64,000 nucleotides of DNA from a virus: the IMG/VR virus record IMGVR_UViG_3300047444_000069, positions 104,528-168,527 of that record. One strand, 5' to 3'. Positions 54,676 to 63,841 of the stretch are shown piece by piece. Position numbers and translations under genes: made by a program. The notes beneath the pieces are model-generated. The model did no database searches, was not told the origin of the DNA, and saw only the letters and a list, made by a program, of their open reading frames with translations. Position 1 is the stretch's first letter; every line of letters starts with the position of its first letter.

Positions 54676-55950
54676 ATGATGGCAACAAAACCCAAATTCA
54701 AATTCACTGAAGAACAGAACACGGCTATTGCGGCCATCAAAGAGTACGCAACAGAGATGTTCTCGCCATCATGGTACTTCGCCTTCACCGGCCCCGCTGG
54801 TTCGGGTAAGACGGCGTGCATGATGGAAGTACAGAGCGTCATGCACAGTCTGAACCTGCGCATCATCTTCACTGCACCGACGAACAAGGCAGCGAAGGTT
54901 CTGCGCAACATCGTTGGCAAAGCTGAGACAACGTACAAGTTCCTGAACCTGCGTGTCTCGGCTGATGGCGAAATCAAGCGCATCGCACGCGGTAAAGACC
55001 CGGACCTGTCGCACCTTGACATTCTGGTGGTCGATGAAAGTTCGATGGTCAACCGCGAACTGTTCGAATACCTTCAGGAAGCGGCCACACGTTGGGGTTT
55101 CAAGGTGGTCTTCATGGGCGATTCGTTCCAGTTGCCGCCAGTGAATGAGAAGGAATCCAAAACGTTGAATGGTAAGTCGGCGGCTGCACTGACGACTGTG
55201 ATGCGCCATGACAACCAAATCCTGACGTTCGCAACGAAGGTTCGCGGACAGATCGGCAAGGAACGTCCGCGCATCGAACTGGTTGACGACAACGACGAAG
55301 AAGAAGGTGTCTGGGTTCTCGATGCTGACGAGTTCCAACACCTGATCTTCAATGCCGCCAAGGAAGGTCACTTCAATGACGGAGAGACGGCCAAGGTTGT
55401 TGCGTGGCGCAACAAGACGGTCGCGTACTACAACAACATCATCCGATACGGCATCTTCGGAAAGAAGGCTGAACCCGGTTACTTCCTGTTGAACGAACGC
55501 ATCTCTGCCGGTTCGCCGTGTATCTGGGGCGAGACACCGCTGATGCACACGGATGATGGTGGTGTGATCCTCGACATCAACGAAGGTACGCACACGTTCT
55601 ATCCCGACTTCAAGGTCTTCAGGCTGACGGTGAAGCCCGATGATGTTGAGAAGAACGTGACGCTGACGGTGGTTCACCCGGACAGCAAAGACGACCTCGA
55701 AGATTACTTCGATGAACTGGCAGCGACAGCCAAGCGCACGAAGCGATGGGACCAGTTCTGGGAAGCGAAAGAGTACTTCCATGATGTGCGCTATGGCTAT
55801 GCAGAGACGGCGCACAAGGCCCAAGGTTCGACGTATCGAGATGTCTACGTGGATTCGGGCGACATCCTGATGAACAAGAACAAAGAAGAAGCGTACCGCT
55901 GTTTCTACGTGGGCTGTACGCGTCCGACGACCCGATTGATTTTGACTTAA
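54676..55950 (+). CDS. dda: Dda-like SF1B helicase
   Basis: 425 residues from the ATG at 54676 (T4 Dda has 439). Walker A GPAGSGKT (39-46), VVDESSMV (motif II), FMGDSFQLPP (motif III), and C-terminal YAETAHKAQGSTY (motif V) with CFYVGCTRP (motif VI). It is a 5'-3' DNA helicase of the RecD2/Dda type that aids replication initiation and fork passage. An upstream in-frame TTG is a less likely start. Confidence 0.92.
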   Translation: MMATKPKFKFTEEQNTAIAAIKEYATEMFSPSWYFAFTGPAGSGKTACMMEVQSVMHSLNLRIIFTAPTNKAAKVLRNIVGKAETTYKFLNLRVSADGEIKRIARGKDPDLSHLDILVVDESSMVNRELFEYLQEAATRWGFKVVFMGDSFQLPPVNEKESKTLNGKSAAALTTVMRHDNQILTFATKVRGQIGKERPRIELVDDNDEEEGVWVLDADEFQHLIFNAAKEGHFNDGETAKVVAWRNKTVAYYNNIIRYGIFGKKAEPGYFLLNERISAGSPCIWGETPLMHTDDGGVILDINEGTHTFYPDFKVFRLTVKPDDVEKNVTLTVVHPDSKDDLEDYFDELAATAKRTKRWDQFWEAKEYFHDVRYGYAETAHKAQGSTYRDVYVDSGDILMNKNKEEAYRCFYVGCTRPTTRLILT

Positions 55951-55963
55951 CAAGGTATCCTAG

Positions 55964-57196
55964 ATGAATTTCCCGACCATCGAACGCATCGAAGACGTTC
56001 TCCCGCACATCGAAGGCAAGTCCGAGTTTGTCGTTGCCGAACGTGATGGCTTTGCCGTCATCAACTACATGGTTGCGTTCGATACGACATTCCCGGAACT
56101 ACCCGAAGAACCAACAAAGATGGGCGTCACGATTCAGAACGAGTATGAACGTGAATGCGAACATGCGCTGATGCTGCGCGAATGTCGCGGTCTGATGTTT
56201 GATCGTGAAGGTAAGTTGATCAGCCGCCCGTTCAATAAGTTCTTTAACGTCAACGAGCGTCCGTCCACGCAAGCGAAGGACATCGACCTGACGCAAGGCG
56301 ACTTCGTTCTGTTGGAAAAGTTGGACGGGTCGTTCATTCGTCCGGTGCGCATCGACGGTATCATCCGTCTTTGTACGAAGATGGGGATTACTGAGCAATC
56401 GCATCAGGCTGAAGACTTCCTCGAAGCACTGGAAGATGACGAACTGCACAACGATTACTTCCGCTTCTTCGAAGACTACGTGGATGACTTCACGCCGATC
56501 TTCGAATTTTGTTCGCGCAAGAATCAGATCGTCATCGACTACCCGGAAGACAAGTTGGTCCTGCTGGCAATGCGTCACAACCAGACCGGCAAGTACATTC
56601 GCTACAGCTTACTGAAGAAGATCGCGAAGGTGTTCAACATCCCGGTAGTTCAGCCGTTGTTTGAAGCTGACGACTGCAACCAAGATTTCCCGGTTCGAAT
56701 GGAAGACATCGTGGACCGCATCCGTCATCTGATCGGCGTCGAAGGTGGTGTGCTTCGCTTCAACGATGGCCGCGCGTACAAGATCAAGGCCGAAGACTAC
56801 TGCGTGAAGCATGGCGCGAAAGATGGTCTGCTGCTTGAAAAGAACGTGCTGGCGACGTTCCTGAACGAGAAGCTTGACGATGTACTGCCGCTGCTGGACG
56901 AAGCCTTCAGGAACCGTGTGGACGAATATACGGAGACTGTTTCACAAGGCATCCATCTGACTGTCGTGGATACCGAAATGGTCGTCCATTACATCAAGAA
57001 GCATTACGAGACGCGCAAGGAACAGGCGTTGTTCATCAAGGACAGCATCCGACCGTTTTCGCAATCGCTGATGTTCGCGGCCCTTGATGGTAAGGACATT
57101 CGCCAGACGGTGATCCAGAAGCTTCTCTCACATACGGACACACAGACGCGCGTCGATTCGATCCGCGAGTACATCGGGAATCCATCATGGGCCTGA
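55964..57196 (+). CDS. rnlA: RNA ligase 1 (Rnl1/RnlA family)
   Basis: 410 residues (T4 Rnl1 has 374). EKLDGS (nucleophile Lys119) is preceded by LRECRGLMFD and RPFNKFFNVNE, typical Rnl1 segments. Motif IV lies near LRFNDGRAYKIK. In T4 Rnl1 rejoins tRNA cut by the host PrrC nuclease, together with Pnkp. It overlaps the next gene by 10 nt. Confidence 0.93.
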   Translation: MNFPTIERIEDVLPHIEGKSEFVVAERDGFAVINYMVAFDTTFPELPEEPTKMGVTIQNEYERECEHALMLRECRGLMFDREGKLISRPFNKFFNVNERPSTQAKDIDLTQGDFVLLEKLDGSFIRPVRIDGIIRLCTKMGITEQSHQAEDFLEALEDDELHNDYFRFFEDYVDDFTPIFEFCSRKNQIVIDYPEDKLVLLAMRHNQTGKYIRYSLLKKIAKVFNIPVVQPLFEADDCNQDFPVRMEDIVDRIRHLIGVEGGVLRFNDGRAYKIKAEDYCVKHGAKDGLLLEKNVLATFLNEKLDDVLPLLDEAFRNRVDEYTETVSQGIHLTVVDTEMVVHYIKKHYETRKEQALFIKDSIRPFSQSLMFAALDGKDIRQTVIQKLLSHTDTQTRVDSIREYIGNPSWA

Positions 57197-57624
57197 TCTA
57201 CCGCATCGAGAACGCGGAAGGAACGGGTCCATACCAAGGCATCACTGGTAATCGTGATCCGTTGCTTCCGATGTCATATAGCGACGAACATCCGTCGCCG
57301 GAAGACGATTCCAAGTTGGTGAGTAACGTTCGGAATTACATGCGCCGTCAAGATGATGAACGCCTTCCCGAAGAACGATCAGTCTGGACTTTCATCTATG
57401 GCGACTTCCTGTTTGGGTTTGATTCACAAGACCAACTTCGTCGTTGGGTCTACAACGACAAGTGGATGAAAGACCTTGATGAAGCGGGCTATCACCTGAC
57501 CGTGTTGGACATTCCCGACGACGAAATCATCTCTGGTTATACGCAAGCAATCTTCAAGCGTGATGCCGGTCGTCAGAAGTACCGTTGCAAACTGTGCGAT
57601 TTCTTCGCAATCCCAACTGAGTAA
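57187..57624 (+). CDS. Conserved phage protein (145 aa)
   Basis: 145 residues. IYRIENAEGTGPYQG at the start and a C-terminal Cys pair (YRCKLCDFF) follow a pattern common to phage proteins of unknown function. It lies inside the RNA-repair block, with a start overlapping Rnl1. Confidence 0.65.
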   Translation: MGLIYRIENAEGTGPYQGITGNRDPLLPMSYSDEHPSPEDDSKLVSNVRNYMRRQDDERLPEERSVWTFIYGDFLFGFDSQDQLRRWVYNDKWMKDLDEAGYHLTVLDIPDDEIISGYTQAIFKRDAGRQKYRCKLCDFFAIPTE

Positions 57625-57627
57625 AAC

Positions 57628-57903
57628 ATGGCAAAAGCAGAACTGAAAGTAGAGCAAAAACAAGTCATCAGCTACACCTATACCGACACGGTTCAACTGA
57701 CCCTCGACACCGAAGAGGCACGGTTCCTTCGCGACCTGATGGGAATGGTTGGTGGTAGTCAGACCAACTCGCGGCGTCGTCACGCTGATGCGATTATCGA
57801 CGCACTTTCGAACGCTGGCATCCATTCTAGCATCACGGACGAATGCATGAACCACGAAGACGTGCAAGGTCAGGCGTCAATCTACTTCAAGGACACCAAG
57901 TGA
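57628..57903 (+). CDS. Small protein of the 42367-type family
   Basis: 91 residues. VQLTLDTEEARFLRDLMGMVGG is the recurrent helix-strand motif. A basic segment NSRRRHADAIIDAL follows. Function unknown. It overlaps the kinase gene by 4 nt. Confidence 0.6.
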   Translation: MAKAELKVEQKQVISYTYTDTVQLTLDTEEARFLRDLMGMVGGSQTNSRRRHADAIIDALSNAGIHSSITDECMNHEDVQGQASIYFKDTK

Positions 57904-58388
57904 AAGAACTGATTATGCTGGCCGGGATGCCCGGTTGCGGTAAGTCCACGTATCGCGTGCCGTATGGCTTTGATGTCATCTCGTCGGACATCTACGTCGA
58001 AGCCTGTGCTGAAGCGTGTGGCGTCACCTACAACGAAATCTTCTCGGATGTCGTCGGTCAAGCACAAGAGAACGCTGACGCCCACATGAAGTCGATGGTT
58101 GAATGTGGCGTCAAGACGATCATCTGGGACCAGACGAACCTGACGACGAAGACCCGCAAGAAGAAGCTTGCGCAGTTCAATGAAGCGGGCGGCAAGGACT
58201 ACCGCAAGATTTGCCTGTTCTTTGAACCGGACTGGCAACTGACGATGGAACGCAACGAAGCACGTAAGGCGTTCGGTCGTTCGATCCCGCAACACGTTCT
58301 GGAAAACATGTTCAGTACTTACCAGACGCCGAAGAAGGCCGAAGGTTTTTCATACGTCTTTCACGTTCCTGTCGATTCGCAAGTCTAG
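57900..58388 (+). CDS. P-loop kinase, PseT/Pnkp kinase-domain-like
   Basis: 162 residues with a GTG start in a GTGA overlap. GMPGCGKST (9-17) is the Walker A, SSDIYVEAC and WDQTNLTTKTRKKKL follow, and ERNEARKAFGRSIPQHVLENM is the lid with paired Arg. This is the 5'-kinase half of polynucleotide kinase. The 3'-phosphatase half of T4 PseT is absent. It probably supplies 5'-phosphate ends for Rnl1 or Rnl2. Confidence 0.82.
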   Translation: MKELIMLAGMPGCGKSTYRVPYGFDVISSDIYVEACAEACGVTYNEIFSDVVGQAQENADAHMKSMVECGVKTIIWDQTNLTTKTRKKKLAQFNEAGGKDYRKICLFFEPDWQLTMERNEARKAFGRSIPQHVLENMFSTYQTPKKAEGFSYVFHVPVDSQV

Positions 58389-58414
58389 TAACAAAGTTGG
58401 GAATGTGCTATAAT
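58386..58414 (+). promoter_or_regulatory. Promoter for gp43 with extended -10
   Basis: TATAAT (58409-58414) preceded by TGC (extended -10) and by AAGTTGGGAATG, the recurrent motif in reverse orientation. The -35 is weak. It lies 27 nt before the polymerase gene. Confidence 0.68.
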
Positions 58415-58440
58415 GGCATCTCAACAAACATGGGAGTACC

Positions 58441-60939
58441 GTGAAGTTTTACCTCAACAGTAAGCAGTACGGCAACAACGTACTGGTGAGGGGTATCGAA
58501 AATGGGGAACGCTTCATCGAGAAGTTCCCCTTCCAACCGACCCTTTATTCGCGCGTCAACCGGGAAACCGGCTTCAAGTCCCTCGAAGGCGAACATCTTC
58601 TCCCGAAGGTCTTTGACGACATCAACGGTGCGCGAGACTTTGTAAAGAAGTATCGAGACGTTGACAACTTCCCGATCTTCGGCAATACCGCATTTCAGTT
58701 TCAATGGATCGCGGACAACTATAAGGGCGAAATTGAGTACGATCTGGACCAGATCAAGGTCATGTCGATAGACATCGAAACGACCGTGAATTATGGCTTC
58801 CCGGACTACTTTGACCCCAAAGAAGAAATCACCCTGATCACCTGCCGTGACAAGGTGACGAAGGCCATCACGACTTTTGGTTGTTGGGAATACACGCCCA
58901 AGAAGAAGGGCGCTACCTACGTCCAGTGTCGTGACGAAGTGGACCTGTTGTGTAAGTTCATCAACTGGTTCAACCGTGACCATCCAGACATCATCACTGG
59001 CTGGAACACAGACGGCTTCGATATTCCGTATCTCGTCTGTCGATGCCGCAAGGTCGTGGGCGAAGAAATAACGAAGAAGCTGTCACCGTTCGGCATCATC
59101 AAGCATCGTGATGTCGAAGTGATGGGAAAGATGATTCAGGAATATGACATCTACGGCATCGCCTCGCTGGACTATCTGGCGCTGTTCCGTAAGTTCGCTT
59201 TCCTGAAGTTCGAGAACGAGAAGTTAGACACTGTGGCCTATGAAGTTCTGGGTCGCAACAAGGTCGAGAACCCCTATAGTTCGTTCAAAGAGTTTTACCA
59301 GAAAGACCCCGAACTATTCACCGACTACAACATCGTTGACGTTGAACTTGTAGACGAACTAGAAGGTGAACTGAAGTTGATTGAGCTTGCGATTTCCATC
59401 GCGTACATGGCAAAGATCAACTTCGATGATGTGTACAGTCCAGTGAAGATGTGGGACACCATCATCTACAATCACTTGCTCGATCAAGGCATTGTCGTTC
59501 CGTTCAAGCAAGACACGTTCGAGAAGTCGATTGAAGGCGCATTCGTGAAGGATGTGCAGGTTGGTAAGCACGGCTGGCTGGCATCGTTCGACTTGGCAAG
59601 CTTGTATCCGCACATCATCATGGCGCTGAACATGTCGCCCGAGACGATTGTGAATCGGATGATCGATGTCAGTGTCGAAGAACTGCTTGGTGGTGATCGC
59701 AGCAAGGTTCTGCCGGGTTACTCACTGGCCCCGAACGGTTCGATGTACGACATGTCGAAGACTGGTTTCCTTCCGGTCCTGATGTCCAAGTACTACAACG
59801 GACGCAAGGAAGTGAAGGACGAGATGCTTGACCTGAAGAAGCAACTTGAAGCCAACCGCCACAGCATGACGGCGGAAGAAATTCGCAAGATGGAAGCGAA
59901 GATCACGGCAAAGAAGAACATGCAGCAAGCCTTGAAGATCGCGATCAACTCGGCCTATGGCGCACTTGCACAGAAGTCCTTCCGATTCTTTGACACGCGC
60001 ATCGCTGAAGGTATCACGATGTCTGGACAGTTGATCATCCGCACAGCAGAGAAGACGATCAACAGCTTCATGAACAATATGCTGAAGCCCGAGAAGCCGG
60101 TCGATTATGTGATCGCGTCAGATACGGATTCGCTGTATGTGGCCCTGTCACAGTTTGTGAACGCAGTAGCGCCCGGCAAGACACAGGACGAGACGGTTGA
60201 GTTCTTGTGTAAGGTCTGTGACGGCAAGCTGTCGAATATTCTGAACGATGGTTGTGACGATCTGGCAACAACGATGAACTGGAACCTTGGCAAGATCGTC
60301 TTCAAACGTGAAGCCATCGCATCAACGGGTATCTGGGTCGGTAAGAAGATGTATGCGTTGATCGTGCATGACAACGAACGCGTCCGCTACGAGAAACCTG
60401 ACCTGAAGGTGATGGGTCTGGCACTGGTCCGGTCATCGACACCGAACATCGTGAAGGAACCGCTTCGTAAGTGCATCGAAGTAATTCTGACGGGTGACGA
60501 AGGTACGTTGCAACAGTACGTTCAAGAAGTCGAAGCGATGTACATGAAGCAACCGCATGATGTCATTGCGTTCCCGCGTGGCGTCAACAACTTGGCTAAG
60601 TATCGTTCCAACAGCACGATCTACGTCAAGGCGCATTGCCCGATTCAAGTCCGTTCATCGCTGCTGTACAACCATCTGTTGAAGGAAAACGGTATGGCGG
60701 ATCGTGAACCGATCCAAGAAGGCGGCAAGATGAAATTTGTGTATCTCAAGGAACCGAACACCCTGCATGAGAACGTCATTGGCTTTACTGACAAAATCCC
60801 GACAGAGTTCAACCTGATCCGATACGTGGACTATCAGACGATGTTCGACAAGTCATTCATCGAACCGCTGAAGAAGCTGACGCAACCTATCGGCTGGTCC
60901 CATAAAGAAGTAGCAACCCTCGAAGGTCTGTTCGAATGA
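58441..60939 (+). CDS. 43: DNA polymerase gp43 (family B)
   Basis: 832 residues (T4 gp43 has 898), GTG start after GGGAG. The exonuclease site has SIDIETT (111-113) and later ITGWNTDGFDIPYL. The polymerase site has SFDLASLYPHIIMALN, KIAINSAYGAL and ASDTDSLYV. It replicates the genome with the gp45 clamp. The GTG start and nearby promoter motif suggest tuned expression; T4 gp43 represses its own translation. Confidence 0.97.
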   Translation: MKFYLNSKQYGNNVLVRGIENGERFIEKFPFQPTLYSRVNRETGFKSLEGEHLLPKVFDDINGARDFVKKYRDVDNFPIFGNTAFQFQWIADNYKGEIEYDLDQIKVMSIDIETTVNYGFPDYFDPKEEITLITCRDKVTKAITTFGCWEYTPKKKGATYVQCRDEVDLLCKFINWFNRDHPDIITGWNTDGFDIPYLVCRCRKVVGEEITKKLSPFGIIKHRDVEVMGKMIQEYDIYGIASLDYLALFRKFAFLKFENEKLDTVAYEVLGRNKVENPYSSFKEFYQKDPELFTDYNIVDVELVDELEGELKLIELAISIAYMAKINFDDVYSPVKMWDTIIYNHLLDQGIVVPFKQDTFEKSIEGAFVKDVQVGKHGWLASFDLASLYPHIIMALNMSPETIVNRMIDVSVEELLGGDRSKVLPGYSLAPNGSMYDMSKTGFLPVLMSKYYNGRKEVKDEMLDLKKQLEANRHSMTAEEIRKMEAKITAKKNMQQALKIAINSAYGALAQKSFRFFDTRIAEGITMSGQLIIRTAEKTINSFMNNMLKPEKPVDYVIASDTDSLYVALSQFVNAVAPGKTQDETVEFLCKVCDGKLSNILNDGCDDLATTMNWNLGKIVFKREAIASTGIWVGKKMYALIVHDNERVRYEKPDLKVMGLALVRSSTPNIVKEPLRKCIEVILTGDEGTLQQYVQEVEAMYMKQPHDVIAFPRGVNNLAKYRSNSTIYVKAHCPIQVRSSLLYNHLLKENGMADREPIQEGGKMKFVYLKEPNTLHENVIGFTDKIPTEFNLIRYVDYQTMFDKSFIEPLKKLTQPIGWSHKEVATLEGLFE

Positions 60940-61370
60940 GCGAAGGAACCCCAATCGAAGAAGTTTTGGAAGGGGTTTCGTCCCTTCCAAACGCGACGTA
61001 CAAGTTTGACAACTACGCGCGGTTGGACGTGAAGAAGGTCGTGATCTACGGCACTCGAATCCTCGATACCGGTGACATGAAGCTTCACTATCGTCCAACC
61101 TTGTGTTTGTTCATGAACGACATTGGCGATCCGCCAGAAACGTTGTGCCTTCACTGCAACGAGACGTATAACGACGCAGAGACGATGGCGCAGATGTCCG
61201 TTGCATGGGCCACGTTGATGTTCAGTGATGTATCTTTCAAGGTCAGTATCTTTGACTACGAGACGGACGAGCGCATCGCCCACTTGGATGTACGCGAGAT
61301 GCAGCGCATCGCTGTTGCAACCAACGAACTAAAAGAAATCCACCGCACCAACATAATGAGGATACATTGA
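60936..61370 (+). CDS. Unknown protein after gp43 (144 aa)
   Basis: 144 residues, ATGA overlap. A beta-rich middle (DNYARLDVKKVVIYGTRILD), a Cys segment (LCLHCNETYN) and an acidic helix. No family recognised. Translated with gp43. Confidence 0.6.
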   Translation: MSEGTPIEEVLEGVSSLPNATYKFDNYARLDVKKVVIYGTRILDTGDMKLHYRPTLCLFMNDIGDPPETLCLHCNETYNDAETMAQMSVAWATLMFSDVSFKVSIFDYETDERIAHLDVREMQRIAVATNELKEIHRTNIMRIH

Positions 61371-61612
61371 CCCTTCTTTCTCTCTACCTGACTTCGGTCA
61401 TCATCTCGTTCGTCTTGATGGTCCTGATGAACAAACTGCATGACGGATACATCACCCTGTCTGACCTGTCGATGGACGTGATCTGGTCGCTGGTTCCGTT
61501 ATTCAACGCGTGTCTGGTCGTCGTGATGTTCGGCTTCCTTCTGCGCAAGACCGGCACTGCATCGCGCGTATCCGATTGGTGGGACCGCGTTAGCCAAAAG
61601 AAGGTGTTCTGA
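61367..61612 (+). CDS. Small membrane protein (TTG start)
   Basis: 81 residues starting TTG inside the previous stop (TTGA) with GAGG upstream. Two hydrophobic segments (about 2-21 and 38-58) predict a two-helix membrane protein. Unknown function. Confidence 0.6.
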   Translation: MTLLSLYLTSVIISFVLMVLMNKLHDGYITLSDLSMDVIWSLVPLFNACLVVVMFGFLLRKTGTASRVSDWWDRVSQKKVF

Positions 61613-61824
61613 TGGAACTGTACTTTCTCTGTTGCATTCCGATCTGGATTTTCTTGGTGATCGGCACGGCCATCGTGGATAAGTCCCTTTCCATCGGTGA
61701 AGTGTTTGGCTTCGCTGCCGTGGCAATCATCCCGGCACTCAACATCATCGCCGCATTCTACTTGTTCGTGCATGTAATGATTTCGGACCCGGTGAAGCGA
61801 TTCTTCAGTCATAGGCTTATCTGA
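61612..61824 (+). CDS. Small membrane protein (70 aa)
   Basis: TGATG overlap. Two hydrophobic helices (about 4-22 and 33-55) separated by a short charged loop. Paired with the previous membrane gene; function unknown. Confidence 0.62.
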   Translation: MELYFLCCIPIWIFLVIGTAIVDKSLSIGEVFGFAAVAIIPALNIIAAFYLFVHVMISDPVKRFFSHRLI

Positions 61825-62408
61825 TGCTCAAAAATCTTGGCGACTTCATCATGATCGTGGATGATGTCCTCGATCAAACCATCTGCGACGATCTGATCGC
61901 GGAATTTGAGAAGGAACAGACCGGCTTCTGGAAGAAGGATTCCAGTTTCGATTGGGGTACTGACTATCGCAGCTTCGTGGAATTGAACGTGATGAACCAC
62001 TGCGACTTCAGCAAGTTCATCCGTCCGCTTCGCGAAGCGCAACAAAAGTTGTACGACTTCTACAAAGAGGCGACTGGTTCGGAATTCCTGCTTCCCTATC
62101 ACCTGTGCGGCATCGAAGGCATCCGCATGAAGAAGTACGAAGCGAACGACAACGATCAGTTTGGATGGCACGCAGACGTAGGAGACGCCGCTTCTAGCCG
62201 CCGTCAGCTTGCGATGTTCACCTACCTCAACGATGTCGAAGAAGGCGGTGAGACGGTCTTCCGTGGCATCGCTGGTGGTGATGCTATAATCAAACCCAAA
62301 CGTGGTCGTACTGTCGTCTTCCCGCCGACCTTCATGTTCCCACACAAGGGCATGAAGCCTGTATCTGGCCCCAAATATCTTTGTTCTCAATATATCCACT
62401 ACGTGTGA
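61824..62408 (+). CDS. 2-oxoglutarate/Fe(II) oxygenase (prolyl-hydroxylase-like)
   Basis: 194 residues, TGATG overlap. The iron triad is visible as HAD in FGWHADVGD (His116, Asp118) and distal His174 in FPHKGMKPVSG, with Lys184 in GPKYLC placed to bind 2-oxoglutarate. The domain resembles phage and P4H-type dioxygenases. The substrate could be a host protein or nucleic acid; unknown. Confidence 0.85.
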   Translation: MLKNLGDFIMIVDDVLDQTICDDLIAEFEKEQTGFWKKDSSFDWGTDYRSFVELNVMNHCDFSKFIRPLREAQQKLYDFYKEATGSEFLLPYHLCGIEGIRMKKYEANDNDQFGWHADVGDAASSRRQLAMFTYLNDVEEGGETVFRGIAGGDAIIKPKRGRTVVFPPTFMFPHKGMKPVSGPKYLCSQYIHYV

Positions 62409-62433
62409 CAAGTTTGGGAATGTGTGCTATAAT
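62405..62433 (+). promoter_or_regulatory. Promoter for the 62464/uvsX unit with CAAGTTTGGG motif
   Basis: GTGACA (62405-62410), 17-bp spacer starting AGTTTGGGAATG, extended -10 TGC plus TATAAT (62428-62433). Close sequence kin of the gp43 promoter. Confidence 0.75.
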
Positions 62434-62463
62434 GCTGTTCCGTTCCTGAGAAAAACCTACACC

Positions 62464-62778
62464 ATGACCAACGATATGATCAACGCCGCGTTCGAAGTTA
62501 CCGGCGCACTCTTTGTCCTCAACAATTGTTGGACGTTGTACCGGGACAAGTTGGTTCGTGGTGTCTCCCTGCTGACGACGATGTACTTCACGTCATGGGG
62601 GATTTGGAACGTGTATTTTTACCCCGCCCTTGGTCAACGCTGGTCGTGGATCGCGGGCATGTGCATCTGCACGGCGAATATATTATGGATTTTCCTGATG
62701 CTATATTACAAACGTAAAGAAAAGATTCGTACACCAAATGAGTTTGTTGCAACGACTGGCAGCGCAATCGACGGTTAA
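62464..62778 (+). CDS. Small membrane protein, SemiSWEET/PQ-loop-like
   Basis: 104 residues from the ATG at 62464. Three hydrophobic helices (about 5-22, 36-52, 62-80) and the segment TLYRDKLVRGVSLLTTMYFT resemble small PQ-loop-type membrane proteins of phages. Basic C-terminus. The substrate is unknown. It overlaps uvsX by 41 nt. Confidence 0.62.
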   Translation: MTNDMINAAFEVTGALFVLNNCWTLYRDKLVRGVSLLTTMYFTSWGIWNVYFYPALGQRWSWIAGMCICTANILWIFLMLYYKRKEKIRTPNEFVATTGSAIDG

Positions 62779-63838
62779 AGACGCTGCTGTACTGGCTGAT
62801 TCCAAGATGTACAACACGAAGGACATGATTAGCACGCCAGTACCGGCGTTCAATGTGGCCTTCAGCGGTAAGTTGAATGGTGGTTTTACACCCGGCGTGA
62901 CCCTGATTGCTGGTCCCTCGCGTCACTTCAAGACCGGCTTCGTGCTCCTGATGATCAAGGCGTATCTGGACAAGTATCCTGAAGGCGTCGTGATCTTCTA
63001 CGACAGCGAATTCGGTACACCACAGTCCTACTTCGACGCATTCGGTATCGACACATCGCGCATCCTTCACGTTCCGATTTCTGATATGGAAATGCTGAAG
63101 TTCGACGTGATGAATTACTTCGATCCGAAGAACAAAGAAGGCATCAAGCGTGGCGACAAGGTTCTGATCGCTATCGACTCACTTGGCAACTTGGCATCGC
63201 GCAAGGAAGTAGAAGACGCTACGAACGAAAAGTCCGTGGCCGACATGACGCGTGCGAAGCAGATGAAGTCGATCTTCCGCATGATCACGCCGCACCTTCG
63301 CATGAAGGACATCCCTCTGGTCGGTATTCAGCACACGTACCAGACGCAAGAGATGTATTCGAAGACTGTGGTTTCTGGCGGCACTGGCGGCATCTATTCG
63401 GCTGACACGATCTTCATCATCGGTCGCCAACAAGACGCTGAAGGTGAGGGCGCTAAGAAGGTTCTGAACGGTTACGACTTCATCATCAACGTCGAGAAAT
63501 CGCGCTACGTAAAAGAGAAGTCGAAGATTCCGGTCACGATCAGTTTCACCGGCGGTATGTCCAAGTGGTCGGGTCTGTTTGATTGGGCGATTGAAGGCAA
63601 GTTCATTGCCGCGACCGGTAAGAAGTATGCAAAGGTTGATCAGGAAACTGGTGAACTGGCTGAAGAAAAGTTCACCAAGAAGGAACTGAACAACAGCACC
63701 TTCTGGTTGCCGATCATGACGGACAAGAAGTTCCAAGAGTTCATCGAGTCGAAGTACAAGCTGACTGAAGCGAAGATGTTGACTGATGACGAAATCGCGG
63801 ACATCTATGATGACCTCGAAGAAGAAGTAGAGGAATAA
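62738..63838 (+). CDS. uvsX: Recombinase UvsX (RecA-like)
   Basis: 366 residues (T4 UvsX about 391). Walker A GPSRHFKTG (59-67), Walker B VLIAIDSLGN, and the LVGIQHTYQTQEMY segment fit UvsX. It forms filaments on single-stranded DNA and drives strand exchange for recombination-dependent replication, loaded by UvsY. The acidic C-terminus is typical. The start lies in the 3' end of the membrane gene. Confidence 0.95.
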   Translation: MSLLQRLAAQSTVKDAAVLADSKMYNTKDMISTPVPAFNVAFSGKLNGGFTPGVTLIAGPSRHFKTGFVLLMIKAYLDKYPEGVVIFYDSEFGTPQSYFDAFGIDTSRILHVPISDMEMLKFDVMNYFDPKNKEGIKRGDKVLIAIDSLGNLASRKEVEDATNEKSVADMTRAKQMKSIFRMITPHLRMKDIPLVGIQHTYQTQEMYSKTVVSGGTGGIYSADTIFIIGRQQDAEGEGAKKVLNGYDFIINVEKSRYVKEKSKIPVTISFTGGMSKWSGLFDWAIEGKFIAATGKKYAKVDQETGELAEEKFTKKELNNSTFWLPIMTDKKFQEFIESKYKLTEAKMLTDDEIADIYDDLEEEVEE

Positions 63839-63841
63839 AGC

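Noticed and set aside
53576-54688. 370-codon minus-strand frame opposite Rnl2
   Set aside because: A shadow of the RNA ligase gene caused by codon bias; no recognisable protein.
54769-55953. 394-codon open frame on the minus strand opposite the Dda-like helicase
   Set aside because: It mirrors the coding frame of a clear helicase, has no ribosome-binding site or family motif, and similar long antisense frames occur opposite most well-coded genes here.
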